From: Gammaproteobacteria bacterium
GTDB taxonomy: Bacteria > Pseudomonadota > Gammaproteobacteria > HK1
DNA: 64,000 nt
Direction of reading: 5' to 3'
Assembly (NCBI GenBank): GCA_012103455.1
Contig: WLWT01000001.1
Span: 2,342,001-2,406,000, forward strand
The stretch's first letter is position 1. Each line of letters starts with the position of its first letter. The notes below the pieces were generated by a model. That model saw only the letters and a list, made by a program, of their open reading frames with translations, was not told the DNA's origin and did no database searches. A program made the position numbers and the translations under genes. Below are positions 1-9,202 of this stretch, in pieces.

Positions 1-238
1 TGGCCATGATATCGACGCGGCGGTTTTGCCCGGGAACTAGCTTCGCACCGCCTGGGCCGACACCGTTCAACAGGCCAAAATTAGCCCCTTGTTTGGTTAC
101 CCATTGGGGGCCGTCAGGCCCATCGTCCACGTAAGGCATACGATCTTTGAGGGCTGCGGATGCCTCCGAGGTGAACAGTGCAGGTGGCATCCAGGGCATA
201 TCTAGATGACAGTCGGCTGAAATTCTCCGGTACTCCAT
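1..238 (-). CDS. Amidohydrolase-family metal-dependent hydrolase, N-terminal 79 codons (continues outside window)
   Basis: The reverse strand reads open from an ATG at 238 to the window edge. The protein begins MEYRRISADCHLDMPWMPP; the SADxH start on the first strand of a TIM barrel followed by a proline-rich loop is typical of amidohydrolase-2 (PF04909-like) enzymes, in which such residues help bind the catalytic metal. An AAGGAG Shine-Dalgarno sequence lies 11 nt upstream of the ATG, which supports this start. Only the first 79 residues are visible, so substrate and pathway cannot be named. The gene points away from the IS-rich region on its right. The family call is by recognition of the opening motif. 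Confidence 0.7.
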   Translation of the reverse strand, partial: MEYRRISADCHLDMPWMPPALFTSEASAALKDRMPYVDDGPDGPQWVTKQGANFGLLNGVGPGGAKLVPGQNRRVDIMA

Positions 239-422
239 GGGTTCCGGTACTCCTTCCGCTCTTTGACAGGTTTGTGGTTCGTTGCCGAGGGTAAGATCAA
301 ATCGCAGTGGCTGCCAATAGTTGCTCGATAGGCTAGCCAGTGAAACTCAATCTATTCTTGAGATCTATGATTGGCTGAGATCCATGACTGGTTATCGGAT
401 AAGCCAGCGCAAACTTATTACT

Positions 423-562
423 GGGCACCTCTAACAATGCACTTTTTCCGCGATTGCGGCGTCAGCGCCGTGCTCGAATCCTCAGGTATCACCTATACAC
501 TGCGGTTCTGCGCGCGGTGCTTCCTTGCACTCACGAAAAAATGACTATTTTTAGAGGTGTCC
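423..562. repeat. MITE-like element, copy 1 (140 bp)
   Basis: The segment is bounded by terminal inverted repeats of the form GGGCACCTCTAA and has no coding capacity. A near-identical copy in opposite orientation lies at 6050-6188, and a shorter element with the same termini lies at 3851-3953. Short size, shared termini and several copies fit a non-autonomous miniature element mobilised by a transposase elsewhere in the genome. IS5-family transposase debris at 1358-1839 is a possible relative, but this is not shown by the sequence. Confidence 0.75.
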
Positions 563-717
563 TACTGGCTTGTTTACATGGACGCAATGCCGTCCTTGCG
601 CGCCCGCGGTGGCCGGCCAGAGTTGTGGATGTTACCGGATGATGCGGCCGAGCGGGAGGTGGCAGATGGTGGGGCAGCGCGCATATTTAACGAACACGGT
701 GAACTGTTCGTCGTAGT

Positions 718-1010
718 GCGTGCCCAACGCCACAGTTTCGTGGCCACCCGAGGTTCGTAGTTAACCCACTGCCAAGCAGGATTCACCTTCAATGCGTCAC
801 AAAAATCCGCTGCCGCCGCCGCGGTTAATGGTTCACGTAATACAGCTGGATTGCGCGGTTGCATATAGATTTCAACCAGCACCAATTCGCACAGCACGAA
901 GGCTTGGCCTGCACATGCATGGTCGCAAAAAAACGGCTCGCTGCTTGCTGGTGGGGACTATCGGGATTGACCGTGTATAGGAATAAATTCGTATCCGCGG
1001 AACGTATATA
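718..1010 (-). pseudogene. PIN-domain (VapC-type) toxin remnant, frameshifted
   Basis: On the minus strand, codons near 995-960 read ADTNLFLYTVNPDSPH, the first acidic strand of a PIN-domain ribonuclease. After a frame change near 900 the reading continues VEIYMQPRNPAVLREPLTA and ends in YEPRVATKLWRWAR, after which homology stops. The catalytic C-terminal third is missing and no antitoxin gene is visible beside it. To its left (about 598-715, plus strand) a short stretch reading LPDDAAEREVADGGAARIFN resembles a molybdopterin-oxidoreductase C-terminus, but this is too short to call. The remnant lies in an IS graveyard and is presumably inactive. Confidence 0.5.
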
Positions 1011-1079
1011 CCCATCGCCATTGAAAGTGCGAATCTAGAATACTTGCATGAGCTAGCTGATTATGGTCAAAATAAGCTT

Positions 1080-1361
1080 ATGAACAATCATTCAACACCG
1101 AGCGAGCGCGATGAACTCATAAAATTTCATCGTAAAGAAAGAGATGGGCGTATTCGAGACCGAATAGAAGCGGTTTTAGCTTTTGATGAGGGTTGTAGTT
1201 ATTCAGAAATTTCTAGACTCTTACTTCTAGATGATGAGACCATTGGACGCCCTATCGATGATTACTTTTCTAAAGCTAAGTTGAAGCCCGAAAACGGGGG
1301 CAGCAAAAGTGATTTAAACGAGAATGAAACAGCAAAGCTCGTTAAACACCTAGATGGTTGA
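1080..1361 (+). pseudogene. IS630-family transposase, N-terminal fragment
   Basis: The ATG at 1080 opens a 93-codon frame (MNNHSTPSERDELIKFHRKE and on) with the helix-turn-helix region of IS630-type transposases. It includes a segment reading YSEISRLLLLDDETI. The frame ends at 1361, where IS5-type sequence begins, so the DDE catalytic part is absent. It is an inactive remnant, unrelated to the more complete IS630 element at 53623-54724. Confidence 0.65.
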
Positions 1362-1839
1362 TGCTCGATGCGAGCCATTGCAAGGTCCCTCCTCATGCTG
1401 CCGGTGCTCAAGGAGGTCATCAAGACAGGAGTGTCACACAAGGGGGCTCACCCCCAAGATACATCTGGCCGTGGATGCGCCTGGTATGCCGATCCGAATC
1501 CTTATTACAGCAGCTACCCGTGCAGATTGTACACAAGCTGAGCCCTTGATAGAAGGCATTGATGCGCAGTATTGACTCGCCGACCGAGGCTACGACAGTG
1601 ATGCCATTGTCACCCAGGCTCAAGCTCAAGGGATGGAAGTGGTAATTGCGCCGAAGAAGAATCGCACGATACAGAGGTCCTATGACAAAGAATTGTATAA
1701 GGTGCGTCATCTCGTTGAAAATGCTTTTCTGCATCTGAAGAAATGGCGCGGCATTGCCACCCGATATGCGAAGAATACCGCTTCGTTCCTCGCTGCAGTG
1801 CAGATCAGGTGCATTGCCCTATGGGCTTGTATCTTGTGA
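1358..1839 (+). pseudogene. IS5-family transposase, C-terminal remnant
   Basis: Fragments in two frames give MLDASHCKVPPHAAGAQGG, then LTPKIHLAVDAPGMPIRILI, then ADRGYDSDAIV and VENAFLHLKKWRGIATRYAKN. These are the central DDE region and C-terminal helix of IS5/IS427-type transposases. There is a frameshift near 1440 and an in-frame TGA at 1573-1575, so no functional enzyme is made. The left part of the element is missing. It abuts an IS4-like remnant on the opposite strand. Confidence 0.7.
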
Positions 1840-1844
1840 CGACA

Positions 1845-2537
1845 CTACCTAACAGCCAGACCAGACCCGGCATCGAATAATTGGAATGCGATTCATTGCC
1901 CGCTCTGACCTCAACATCCAATACCAAGCGCAAATTGGCCATCATGTAGGTATGTGACGTGTGTGAGGGGCGACCCGGTTTATGCCGGTTGTAACCCGCC
2001 TCGGCGCCCTCCTGATGCCCATCAAGCGGTTTCACTGTCACGTCTACATCCATTATCCATGGCGTCGTTAACAACGGCTCGTAGCACGCGTGTCAGTGAC
2101 GTTGTAACCACTCGACACCGGCCGCTTCATCCATGTGATGCAACGCTCTACGCGCTGAGTCATCGCTGACCACTTTGCTCATCCCCAACCGCTTGCAATT
2201 GACCTAGTCATTGATCAGACAGGTCATATGAGCATAGCGTTTATGACCCGACAAAATGGACAAAAACAATGAGCCCAACACATCCGTTTTCTTCGGCGCG
2301 TTATGGCTCGTGTAATACAGCGGGCACTGCTCAACCCACGGGTCAAAACGGCTACCCAGCTTCAAGAATTGAATGAAAAACGCCAATTGACCCATCGGCG
2401 TCACTGCCGCCGTGGGGTCCCATTGCACGTACACTGGGCCGGCGAAGGTATCGACTTGCGCGGGGGCTAGTGCCAGAGCGTTTACCTGCTCATCGCTCTC
2501 ACCCTGTGGGTGAGCGGGACCAGACCCTGAAGGCATC
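1845..2537 (-). pseudogene. DDE transposase remnant (IS4-like superfamily)
   Basis: Minus-strand pieces read QVDTFAGPVYVQWDPTAAV, PLYYTSHNAPKKTDVLGSLF, GMSKVVSDDSARRALHHMDE (frame change near 2200) and PWIMDVDVTVKPLDGHQEGA, ending near 1845 where the IS5 remnant starts. The WIMDVDVTVKPLxGHQEGA segment is the first catalytic block of a DDE transposase. At least one frameshift and a missing C-terminus make it inactive. The exact IS family is uncertain. Confidence 0.55.
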
Positions 2538-2629
2538 ACTTTCCCTCACTGTTTCAACTATTTACAAAATTACTACAGCCTTCAACTGAGGAATCTAGGA
2601 TTAATGGTCCTACCCGCGATATGTGGACA

Positions 2630-3795
2630 GAGGGTTAAGCTACAGCAGCGGCTTCAAATGCCGTTGGACTGACGCAGCTGAGCGTGGCATGAAGTCGGGT
2701 CGTGTGGTAGAACGTTTCGATGTATTGGAATACCTCCTGTCGCACCGCGTGACGGGTCGGATCTCGGTTACCGTAGATAGTTTCGACTTTCAGGGCGTGG
2801 CAGAAGGCCTCGGCACAGGCATTGTCGAAGCAGTTGCCTTTGGCACTCATCGAACTGATGAACCGGTGTTTTCGTAACATGCGCTGATGCTGTTTCGAAC
2901 CATATTGACGCCTTCGGTCGGTGGGCATGATGACGCCCGTGGACATCGTGCGTCGCCACCGCGCCATTTGCAGTGCCTTGCACACCCACGGTGCTGTCAT
3001 CGTTTTGTCCATCGCCCAGCCGACGGCCTGGCGTGAATACAAGTCCAGAATCACCGCCCGATAAACCCGGCCCGCGCCGGTTCAAAGGTAGGTCAGATGG
3101 CCAACCCCCTTGTGGTTCGGCGCCTGGGCGCTAAAGTCCTGCTCAAGCGGGTTTTCGGCCACCGGGCGAGTGTGGCTAGAATCGGTGGGGGCCTTCCATC
3201 GTTTAGCCTCTTTCGCCGGTAAACCCTGCCTACGCAGGCTCGCGGCCACCGTCTTGTGGTCGTCGCCGTGACCATGCGCATTCCGGTGACGTGTGAGCCG
3301 CGGCGTGCCCGCGCGGTGATTGAACGACTCGAAGGCTTCGCCCACCTGGGCCTCGAGCGCCTGCTTGGCCAGAGCCCCGGCGAGCGCGCCACCGGTAGCA
3401 ACCGCTGCGTGACCCGCCCAGTACCCGCGCCCTCACGGTCACGTGAAACTCGCCTGAGTGCACTGGCATGAACGCGTGCTTCACTTCAGGCTGCGAGCAA
3501 AGGACGCGGCGGCTTTTTTTAATAGGGCCAACGCCTCTGCCGGCTCGGCGAGCGGGCATTTGAGTTTGGCCATTGCCGGCGCCTGCGGTTGGTCAATTGG
3601 CCCCCGACCTTATCTCCAGTTGGGCTTGCTGAGGCCAGTGGTACCGCTGCGGGCGGTACAGACCCAGTTCCCTTGGCCCGCATCATTGACGCCGATACGT
3701 TCAGCCAAGAGCAACGCCTCGCGTTTGCATTCTGGTGAATGAGGTTTTCGCGTGACTGCCGCCACTTTCGTTTGAGTCTTGCTCGTATCTGCCAT
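2630..3795 (-). pseudogene. IS3-family element remnant (OrfA + OrfB)
   Basis: The minus strand carries an OrfA start (MADTSKTQTKVAAVTRKPH) at 3795 and fragments of OrfB in several frames. The last of these is an intact-looking C-terminus, with GWAMDKTMTAPWVCKALQMA, then QYGSKQHQRMLRKHRFISSM, then GNCFDNACAEAFCHALKVE. The latter two are the second and third catalytic blocks of an IS3 integrase domain. Frame changes near 3050-3100, 3240 and 3560-3610 break the reading. A complete element would be about 1.2 kb, so most of its length is present but decayed. Confidence 0.75.
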
Positions 3796-3850
3796 CAGGC
3801 ACCTGCAAAGCGAGCAATACTCGCTTAGTTAGGTGTGTCAGGATCAGCTT

Positions 3851-3953
3851 AAGGGCACCTCTAAAAATTACGATTTTGACATTTTACCAGAGCGTAAATT
3901 ACTGATTTTATTGATCATCATATTTCAGAATGTGAATTATTAGAGGTGCCCTT
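3851..3953. repeat. Short MITE-like element with 14-bp perfect inverted ends
   Basis: The ends AAGGGCACCTCTAA and TTAGAGGTGCCCTT are perfect inverted repeats of 14 bp around an AT-rich, non-coding core of about 75 bp. The termini match those of the 139-140-bp elements at 423-562 and 6050-6188, but the core is different. No clear target duplication is seen. It sits between the IS3 and IS21 remnants. Confidence 0.65.
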
Positions 3954-3954
3954 G

Positions 3955-4814
3955 ATTTGTCCGCTAAAGATCGGGCTAAGAAGTCCCGTGTGATTGAAGT
4001 ATGTCTGGTTTCGAAGTTCAGTTCGATTTCGGGTTGGTCACCTTTCTTGTTGTCTTCAGATTTCACGTGAGCACGGGTCAGTAACCCAGCACGTTTCTTT
4101 TCGCGCAGCCGATAGCTTTCGCCCTTGATGTTGATGGTAGTGGCGTGGGGTGCAACCGGTTCAAGATGGCAGTCGCCAGCACGGGGTCGCCAAACACCTC
4201 TCCCCACAATCGACGAAGCCCTTGTTGGAGGTCAGGAGCATGGCGCCACGCTCATATCGGCGTTGGATGAGTCGGAACAACAGTGAGGCATCTTCACGGG
4301 CCCACGGCAAATATCCGATTTCATCTAGGGTTAAAAGCTTGGGGTAGACCCACTGCTGGAGTTGACGCTCCAGTCGGTTCTCATCGCGTGCCTTCTTGAG
4401 CTTATTGAGCAGGGCGTCGAGGGACAGGAATAACACCCGATGACCGGCCTCGACCGCCTTGATGCCCAGGGCGACAGCGAGGTGGGTTTTCCCTACCCCC
4501 GGCGGCCCTAGCAAGATGAGATTCTCGGCGCGTTCGACACAAGCCAAGGTGGACAGTTGTCGTACTCGCTTGCGCTCGATAGTGGGCTGGAAGGAGAAGT
4601 CGAACTGCTCCAACGTCTTGACCCATGGCAGGCGTGCTATCTTCAGTCGCGACTCGACACCACTGAGGTGGCGCCCACGCCACTCGGTATTGAGTGCCTC
4701 AGTGAGGAAGTTGCGCCAATCGAGTTCACGCTTCGCAGCCTGCGCGCACACAGCATCCAGAGCGCCGGGGAGATAGGTGAACTTGAGTGTCGCCATCACC
4801 TGATTCCGTTCCAT
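3955..4814 (-). pseudogene. istB: IS21-family helper ATPase IstB, frameshifted
   Basis: From an ATG at 4814 the frame gives an IstB protein with a Walker A motif GPPGVGKTHLA and a Walker B region LLTLDEIGYLPW. Near 4200 the frame is lost (TSNKGFVDCGE) and continues in another frame as INIKGESYRLREKKRAGLLT, the usual C-terminus. IstB is the AAA+ partner that directs the IstA transposase of IS21 elements. Its neighbour upstream is an IstA remnant in the same orientation, so this is one decayed IS21 copy. Confidence 0.8.
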
Positions 4815-4864
4815 TGTGCCGCCTCCTCATAGACGCGCAGTGCGCGGTGCTCGGTGGCGGCAGC

Positions 4865-5605
4865 TCACAGATGGACATGATGCTCAGGCACCGTCTGCCA
4901 GCCCACTGCCACTGGACGAAGCCGATGAAAGGCTACCACCGCGTCGTCACGCGCACTGGGACGTCTTGGCCAACACTGGGGCGTCCTGGCCAATACGAAT
5001 GGCCATGAGTGGTCCACACCCCCCGGTACGCTGTAGCGATTGCCGCGCACGTCGATGTAGCCACCATCCCAGCCGACGCTACGCTGTTCTCGTGCGCCTA
5101 GAGCGTTAGCCTCATCGCGCCAGAATCGCTCAATGACTCTTTCACCGTGAGTGCCATGAACCCGGGTGTCCGCTTCATCGGCCAACCCGGCGAGCAACAA
5201 AGCGTTGAGAGGGGCGAGGCTGTCGAAACTGCGGGAGCGGGTGAAAAAGTTATCTTTCACCTAGTGCACCATCGGATCGGTTTTGCCTTGGGTACGCGCC
5301 CGATAAGGCCGGCAGACCTTGGGCACGAAACCGTAGTGGCCCGCAAGGTCCGCAAACCGCCGATTGAAGCGCACCTCAGCGCTGGCCCGATGTTCGAGCA
5401 CAGCGGCCTTCTGGTTGTCGATGAGCACCACTCTAGGCACACCGGCGAAGGAGGTGAAACCTTGCACCAGCGATTCGTAGGTGTGCTCGGCATCGAAGCT
5501 AAAGCTGGCCACCACGTGGAAACGGCGTGAGTCACCCAGGGGGTTGACGACAAAGTAGACCTTGCGCTCCACCCCATCGATAGGCACCCGAATCTCACCC
5601 CGCAC
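4865..5605 (-). pseudogene. istA: IS21-family transposase IstA, C-terminal remnant
   Basis: Minus-strand frame starting near 5605 reads VERKVYFVVNPLGDSRRFHV and VVLIDNQKAAVLEHR, parts of the integrase-like catalytic domain of IstA. It then hits an in-frame TAG (5261-5263) and continues in the same frame to about 4865. The N-terminal DNA-binding half is absent. With the adjacent istB it forms a truncated IS21 element. The remaining degenerate reading near 4900-5000 has no clear end. Confidence 0.75.
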
Positions 5606-5862
5606 GAATACCGCTCATGACAATTGGCTCACGTGGCTTGATTTCGGGGAAGCACTACAGTGATACATATTGAGCGAAGGGAGGTCCGCATCTAACGGAG
5701 AAACGGAGAGCAAAAATGAGGGGTTGGGGGGTTGGTGATTTTGGGATTCTCTGAGTACGCATGTGTTGTTTAGCTAAAATATGACAAAACCCATGAATAC
5801 TGGGGTTTTAGGGCACTTTCGCAAACCCAAAAATAACGCTAAATTTTTCGAGAACCAAAAAC

Positions 5863-5952
5863 TGGCGGAGAGGGAGGGATTCGAACCCTCGATACGCGTT
5901 AACGTACACACACTTTCCAGGCGTGCTCCTTCAGCCTCTCGGACACCTCTCC
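5863..5952 (-). tRNA. tRNA-Ser (anticodon GGA)
   Basis: The 90-nt reverse-strand sequence begins GGAGAGGTGTCCGAGAGGCT and ends CTCTCCGCCA. The acceptor stem GGAGAGG/CCTCTCC pairs perfectly, the CCA end is encoded, the T-loop GGTTCGAATCC is canonical, and a long variable arm (TGTACGTTAACGCGTA) marks a class II tRNA. The anticodon loop CTGGAAAG gives anticodon GGA, reading UCC/UCU serine codons. The gene stands alone between the IS21 remnant and a MITE. No displaced copy of its 3' end was found in the window, so no att site is called. Confidence 0.95.
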
Positions 5953-6049
5953 AGAGCAAGCCTTCCATAATAGATTGCCTGTTTGTCCCCGGCAATGACT
6001 TAATGAGTCTTTTGGCTATTTTCTATCAGCTAAGGCATCACCTAATTTA

Positions 6050-6188
6050 GGGCGCCTCTAAGAATAGTCATTTTTTCGTGAGTGCAAGGAAGCACCGCGC
6101 GCGCAACCGCAGTGTCTAGGTGATACCTGATGATTCGAGCACGGAGCTGGCGCCGCAATCGCGGAAAAAGTGCATTTTTAGAGGTGTC
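6050..6188. repeat. MITE-like element, copy 2 (139 bp, inverted relative to copy 1)
   Basis: Reverse complement of this segment matches 423-562 along its whole length with only scattered mismatches, including the internal stretch TGCACTTTTTCCGCGATTGC. Ends are GGGCGCCTCTAA and TTAGAGGTGTC. The two copies bracket the IS graveyard and the tRNA gene as inverted repeats 5.5 kb apart. Confidence 0.75.
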
Positions 6189-6605
6189 TTTCAGATGACC
6201 GTGCTTTCGTTTAGGCACTCATGCACATTCGATCAATCATTTGGCGTGACCGATAATGCCGGGCCTTCTACGCACAGGATTGACAGCCAACGCTGGCACT
6301 TTGTCCCATGCCACCCCGAAAAAAGAACGTAGTAGTACTCACTTCCGGTCTGAGCGGTAGTTCGGTGACAACGGCCTTGATCGCCCGGGCTGGTTACTGG
6401 ACGGGTGCGGGTACCGTGCCTAAGGAAACGGCTTATGATCGCTACGATACCTACGAGAATCGAGAACTGGTCGAACTGAATCAGCGCCTGTTCGTGGAGC
6501 TAGGGTTTGACGGCGCTCTGGCGCAGCGTTTCGATCCGGCCTGGGAGGCGCTTTTCGATGGCGGCTATGAGCGCGTAGACCGGAATCCTTATGAAGTTTT
6601 TCTAA

Positions 6606-7492
6606 GAGCCTGTTCAAGATCTCCGAAGCAACAGCGCAATATTTGCAAGTAGCATCATGCCCAACGAGCTTTCGATTAGCCGCTCACAGTTTTTCCACAA
6701 CCGGCGGTTTTTCTCAAACCATGAGAAGGTTCGCTCGACAACCCACCTCTTCGGGAGGACGGCAAAACGACCCGTGTCCGAGCGTTTGATAATTTCGACG
6801 TTCGCTCCGATTAATCTCAGCACTTCGCCAGCGAAAGCCATCCCCGTGTACCCGCCATCGCCCACTACACACCTAACCTCCGAGAGGCGCCCATCTGCTT
6901 GAGCAGCAAGTGCGGCCAGTGCCCCAACTCGATCAGTGACATTTGCCGTGGTCACAAAAGCAGCGTGCAATAATCCCTGAGTGTCCACAGCTATGTGCCG
7001 CTTGATACCAGAAGTCTTCTTGCCTGCGTCATAACCTTTGTGGTTTGCACTGTCTGTGTTCTTCACGCTCTGTGCATCAACGATGATCAGGCTGGCTTTG
7101 CCACTGCGCCCCTGGGATTCGCGGGCCTCGCCAACCCATTTTTTTAACGCCTTGTTCAAGGCGCTGCAAGAGTCTTCTGGGGACGATTGCCGCCAGATAG
7201 TGAAATACTCATGCACACTTCGCCACTTTGGATACTCGTTGGGCAACATGCGCCATTGGCAGCCGGTCTTCAGCACGTACAACACTGCGTTGAACACGTG
7301 ATAGAGATCGAGTTGTCTTGGCTTGGTTCGCCGACGCGCCGCCTCCAGGATCGGTCTAACTTTCTCGAACTGTTGGCGAGATAGGTCACTCGGGTAGATT
7401 CGCTCGTCTGTCATTGCCTTCGCAGCCGCTATGACTATGGATAACAATAGTTTAGGTCAGATGTCCAAAATCGTCAGATCTTGAACAGGTTC
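6606..7492 (-). mobile_element. Complete IS5-family insertion sequence (887 bp)
   Basis: The ends GAGCCTGTTCAAGATCT and AGATCTTGAACAGGTTC are 17-bp inverted repeats with one mismatch. A TAA target duplication flanks the element at 6603-6605 and 7493-7495, matching the TNA duplications of the IS427-type branch of IS5. One transposase gene fills it on the minus strand. It appears intact and interrupts a sulfotransferase gene. Confidence 0.92.
6614..7414 (-). CDS. IS5-family DDE transposase
   Basis: The 266-residue protein starts at ATG 7414 (MTDERIYPSDLS), preceded by a GAAGGC ribosome-binding sequence; a longer frame from 7447 adds 11 residues that do not belong to the family. The N-terminal DUF4096-type region reads LKTGCQWRMLPNEYPKW. 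The three catalytic acidic residues lie in IIVDAQSVKN, VVGDGGYTG and the C-terminal ERTFSWFEKNRR block. Length and order are normal for a functional IS5 transposase. It is the only gene of its element. Confidence 0.92.
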   Translation of the reverse strand: MTDERIYPSDLSRQQFEKVRPILEAARRRTKPRQLDLYHVFNAVLYVLKTGCQWRMLPNEYPKWRSVHEYFTIWRQSSPEDSCSALNKALKKWVGEARESQGRSGKASLIIVDAQSVKNTDSANHKGYDAGKKTSGIKRHIAVDTQGLLHAAFVTTANVTDRVGALAALAAQADGRLSEVRCVVGDGGYTGMAFAGEVLRLIGANVEIIKRSDTGRFAVLPKRWVVERTFSWFEKNRRLWKNCERLIESSLGMMLLANIALLLRRS

Positions 7493-7956
7493 TAACAACG
7501 TGTAACCAACACGGCCCCTGGATTTGGAAGGACCCTAGGCTCTCGCTGGCGTTACGTTTTTGGATTCGGTTATTGCCTTTGCAAGAGGTGCGCTTTGTCG
7601 TGTTGGGCCGTAGTTTAGGTCAGCTATGGACGTCAATGCTGCTCAAACGCCAGATTGTGTCGCCGGCTTACCTGCGCTGTTACGAGGGCGGTATCCGGCA
7701 TAGTGTCGAGGCATTGTTGCGCGCCCACGGCGCGGCTATGTATGCGCTTTCTTACGATGCACTCATCGAGCAGCCGGAACGAACTATCGCTGACTTGAAT
7801 GAGTTTTTGGAAACGCAGTTAACTGTGGCCGATCTAGAGGCGGTGTATCACGGTGCGCTCAGACGCCCTACCCGGGGGCTTCGCGATGTGCTGAAGGCCT
7901 GGCTTATCTATCTGAAAAACTACGCCGAGCGCCAGACCTAATAAGGCAAGACACCA

Positions 7957-9045
7957 GTGCGCGCGGATGTGTTTGAATCCTTTGACGAGCTGCCCGGCGG
8001 TCACCGGGAATTGCTGAAGGCGGCCGGTGCCGATGTATACGCCTTAAGCCCCGGTTGGTTTAGTAATTTCGCTGCCACGGTTTTGCAACCGGGAGATACT
8101 TTGCGCATTGTGACGGTTACGGCCCCGGACGGTACCGCGCTTGCGCTTCTACCTCTATATAAACGTAGGGGGGATAGGCGCAAGGGGCATGGCGAGTTGG
8201 CGTCGCTGGCGAATTTTTATACCTGTGAGTTCGATGTGATCAGTGGCCGGAACGGTGAAGATCCGCAGGCCATCGCCGATTCTCTCTGCAGCGCCATAGC
8301 GGCGCAACGCCCGCGCCCGGATATCGTGCGCATAGACAGTCTTCCCGAGTGTGGTATGTGGTTGGCGCCGTTGTTGCGTGGCTTTAGAAAAGCAGGTTTT
8401 TTGGTCGAGCCGTTCGAATATTTCGGGTGCTGGTTCGAAAGTCTACAAAACAAAACGATGGCCGACTACATGGCTAGCCGTCCTGGCCGTCTGCGCAGTA
8501 CTGTGACGAGAAAGCGGCGGCGTATGGAGCGTTACGGCGATGCCCGTGTTGTGATCGCATCAGCGCTAGAGGACGCCAAGCTGCTGATTGCTGATTACGA
8601 AGAGGTGCACGCCAAGAGTTGGAAGCCGGCGGAGCCGCACCCTGATTTTATGCCAGGCTTGATTCATGTGGCGGCTAGGGACGGCGCTTTGCGTTTAGGC
8701 GTTCTTTACCGGGCCGAGCGGCCCATAGCAGCGCAGCTTTGGCTACTTTCCGGCACCCGTGCGACCATTTATAAGCTCTCGTATGACAGTGCCCACGGGC
8801 GCGATTCGCCGGGCGCCGTGCTGACGCTGTACATGATCGAACACGCTGTGGCGGAGGGTTCACTTACCGAACTCGATTTTGGCCGGGGCGATGATCCTTA
8901 CAAGAGAGAATGGCTAAAGGAGCGGCGCGCGCGGTGGAGCCTCATCGCGATGAATCCACGCACGGCGAATGGGGCGTTATGTGCGCTTAGACGTATGACT
9001 AAGCACTGGGCCAAGAGAGTACTCGGGCGGGTATGGCCCGTTTGA
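7957..9045 (+). CDS. CelD/BcsL-type GNAT acetyltransferase
   Basis: The 362-residue protein starts at GTG 7957, 15 bp after the broken sulfotransferase. The C-terminal half carries the FemAB/GNAT-like fold seen in CelD/BcsL proteins: RPGRLRSTVTRKRRRMER, then YEEVHAKSWKP and, near the end, ELDFGRGDDPYKREW. Such proteins are found in exopolysaccharide clusters, where they are thought to acylate sugar residues or intermediates in the cytoplasm. The neighbouring sulfotransferase and exosortase fit a surface-polymer module. The family call is firm; the substrate is not known. Confidence 0.8.
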   Translation: MRADVFESFDELPGGHRELLKAAGADVYALSPGWFSNFAATVLQPGDTLRIVTVTAPDGTALALLPLYKRRGDRRKGHGELASLANFYTCEFDVISGRNGEDPQAIADSLCSAIAAQRPRPDIVRIDSLPECGMWLAPLLRGFRKAGFLVEPFEYFGCWFESLQNKTMADYMASRPGRLRSTVTRKRRRMERYGDARVVIASALEDAKLLIADYEEVHAKSWKPAEPHPDFMPGLIHVAARDGALRLGVLYRAERPIAAQLWLLSGTRATIYKLSYDSAHGRDSPGAVLTLYMIEHAVAEGSLTELDFGRGDDPYKREWLKERRARWSLIAMNPRTANGALCALRRMTKHWAKRVLGRVWPV

Positions 9046-9202
9046 ATAGCTTCTGCTATGGGTACGACTTTTGCACTCACCGGTGCCCCTGTGGTTGGAT
9101 CCCTGGGCTGACTGATCGTCAGGAGAATCGACTTCACCATTTAACCAAGACAATCCACATCCCCGCGAAAGCGCGGCGTTTGAGTGCTTCACTTTGAATG
9201 CG

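Larger units (their letters stand above)
6308..7941 (+). pseudogene. Sulfotransferase-family protein split by an IS5-family insertion
   Basis: The 5' part (6308-6605) begins MPPRKKNVVVLTSGLSGSS, a PAPS-binding P-loop-like start with SGLSGSS. Removing the element at 6606-7492 and one copy of its TAA duplication restores one uninterrupted frame through EVFL, then TTCNQHGPWIWKDPRLSLAL, and on to a stop at 7941. WKDPRL is the second conserved block of bacterial sulfotransferases. The repaired protein would be about 248 residues and would transfer sulfate from PAPS to a carbohydrate or other acceptor. Its neighbours are a CelD-type acetyltransferase and an exosortase, which suggests a role in decorating a surface polymer. 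As it stands the gene is disrupted. Confidence 0.8.

Noticed and set aside
5863..5952. tRNA-Ser as the integration site of a nearby element
   Set aside because: No second copy of the tRNA 3' end occurs in the window, and the neighbouring mobile sequences are IS remnants that do not use tRNA sites.
423..6188. The two inverted MITE copies as ends of a composite transposon
   Set aside because: The enclosed DNA is a mix of unrelated broken IS pieces and a tRNA gene with no common cargo, and no target duplication joins the outer ends.
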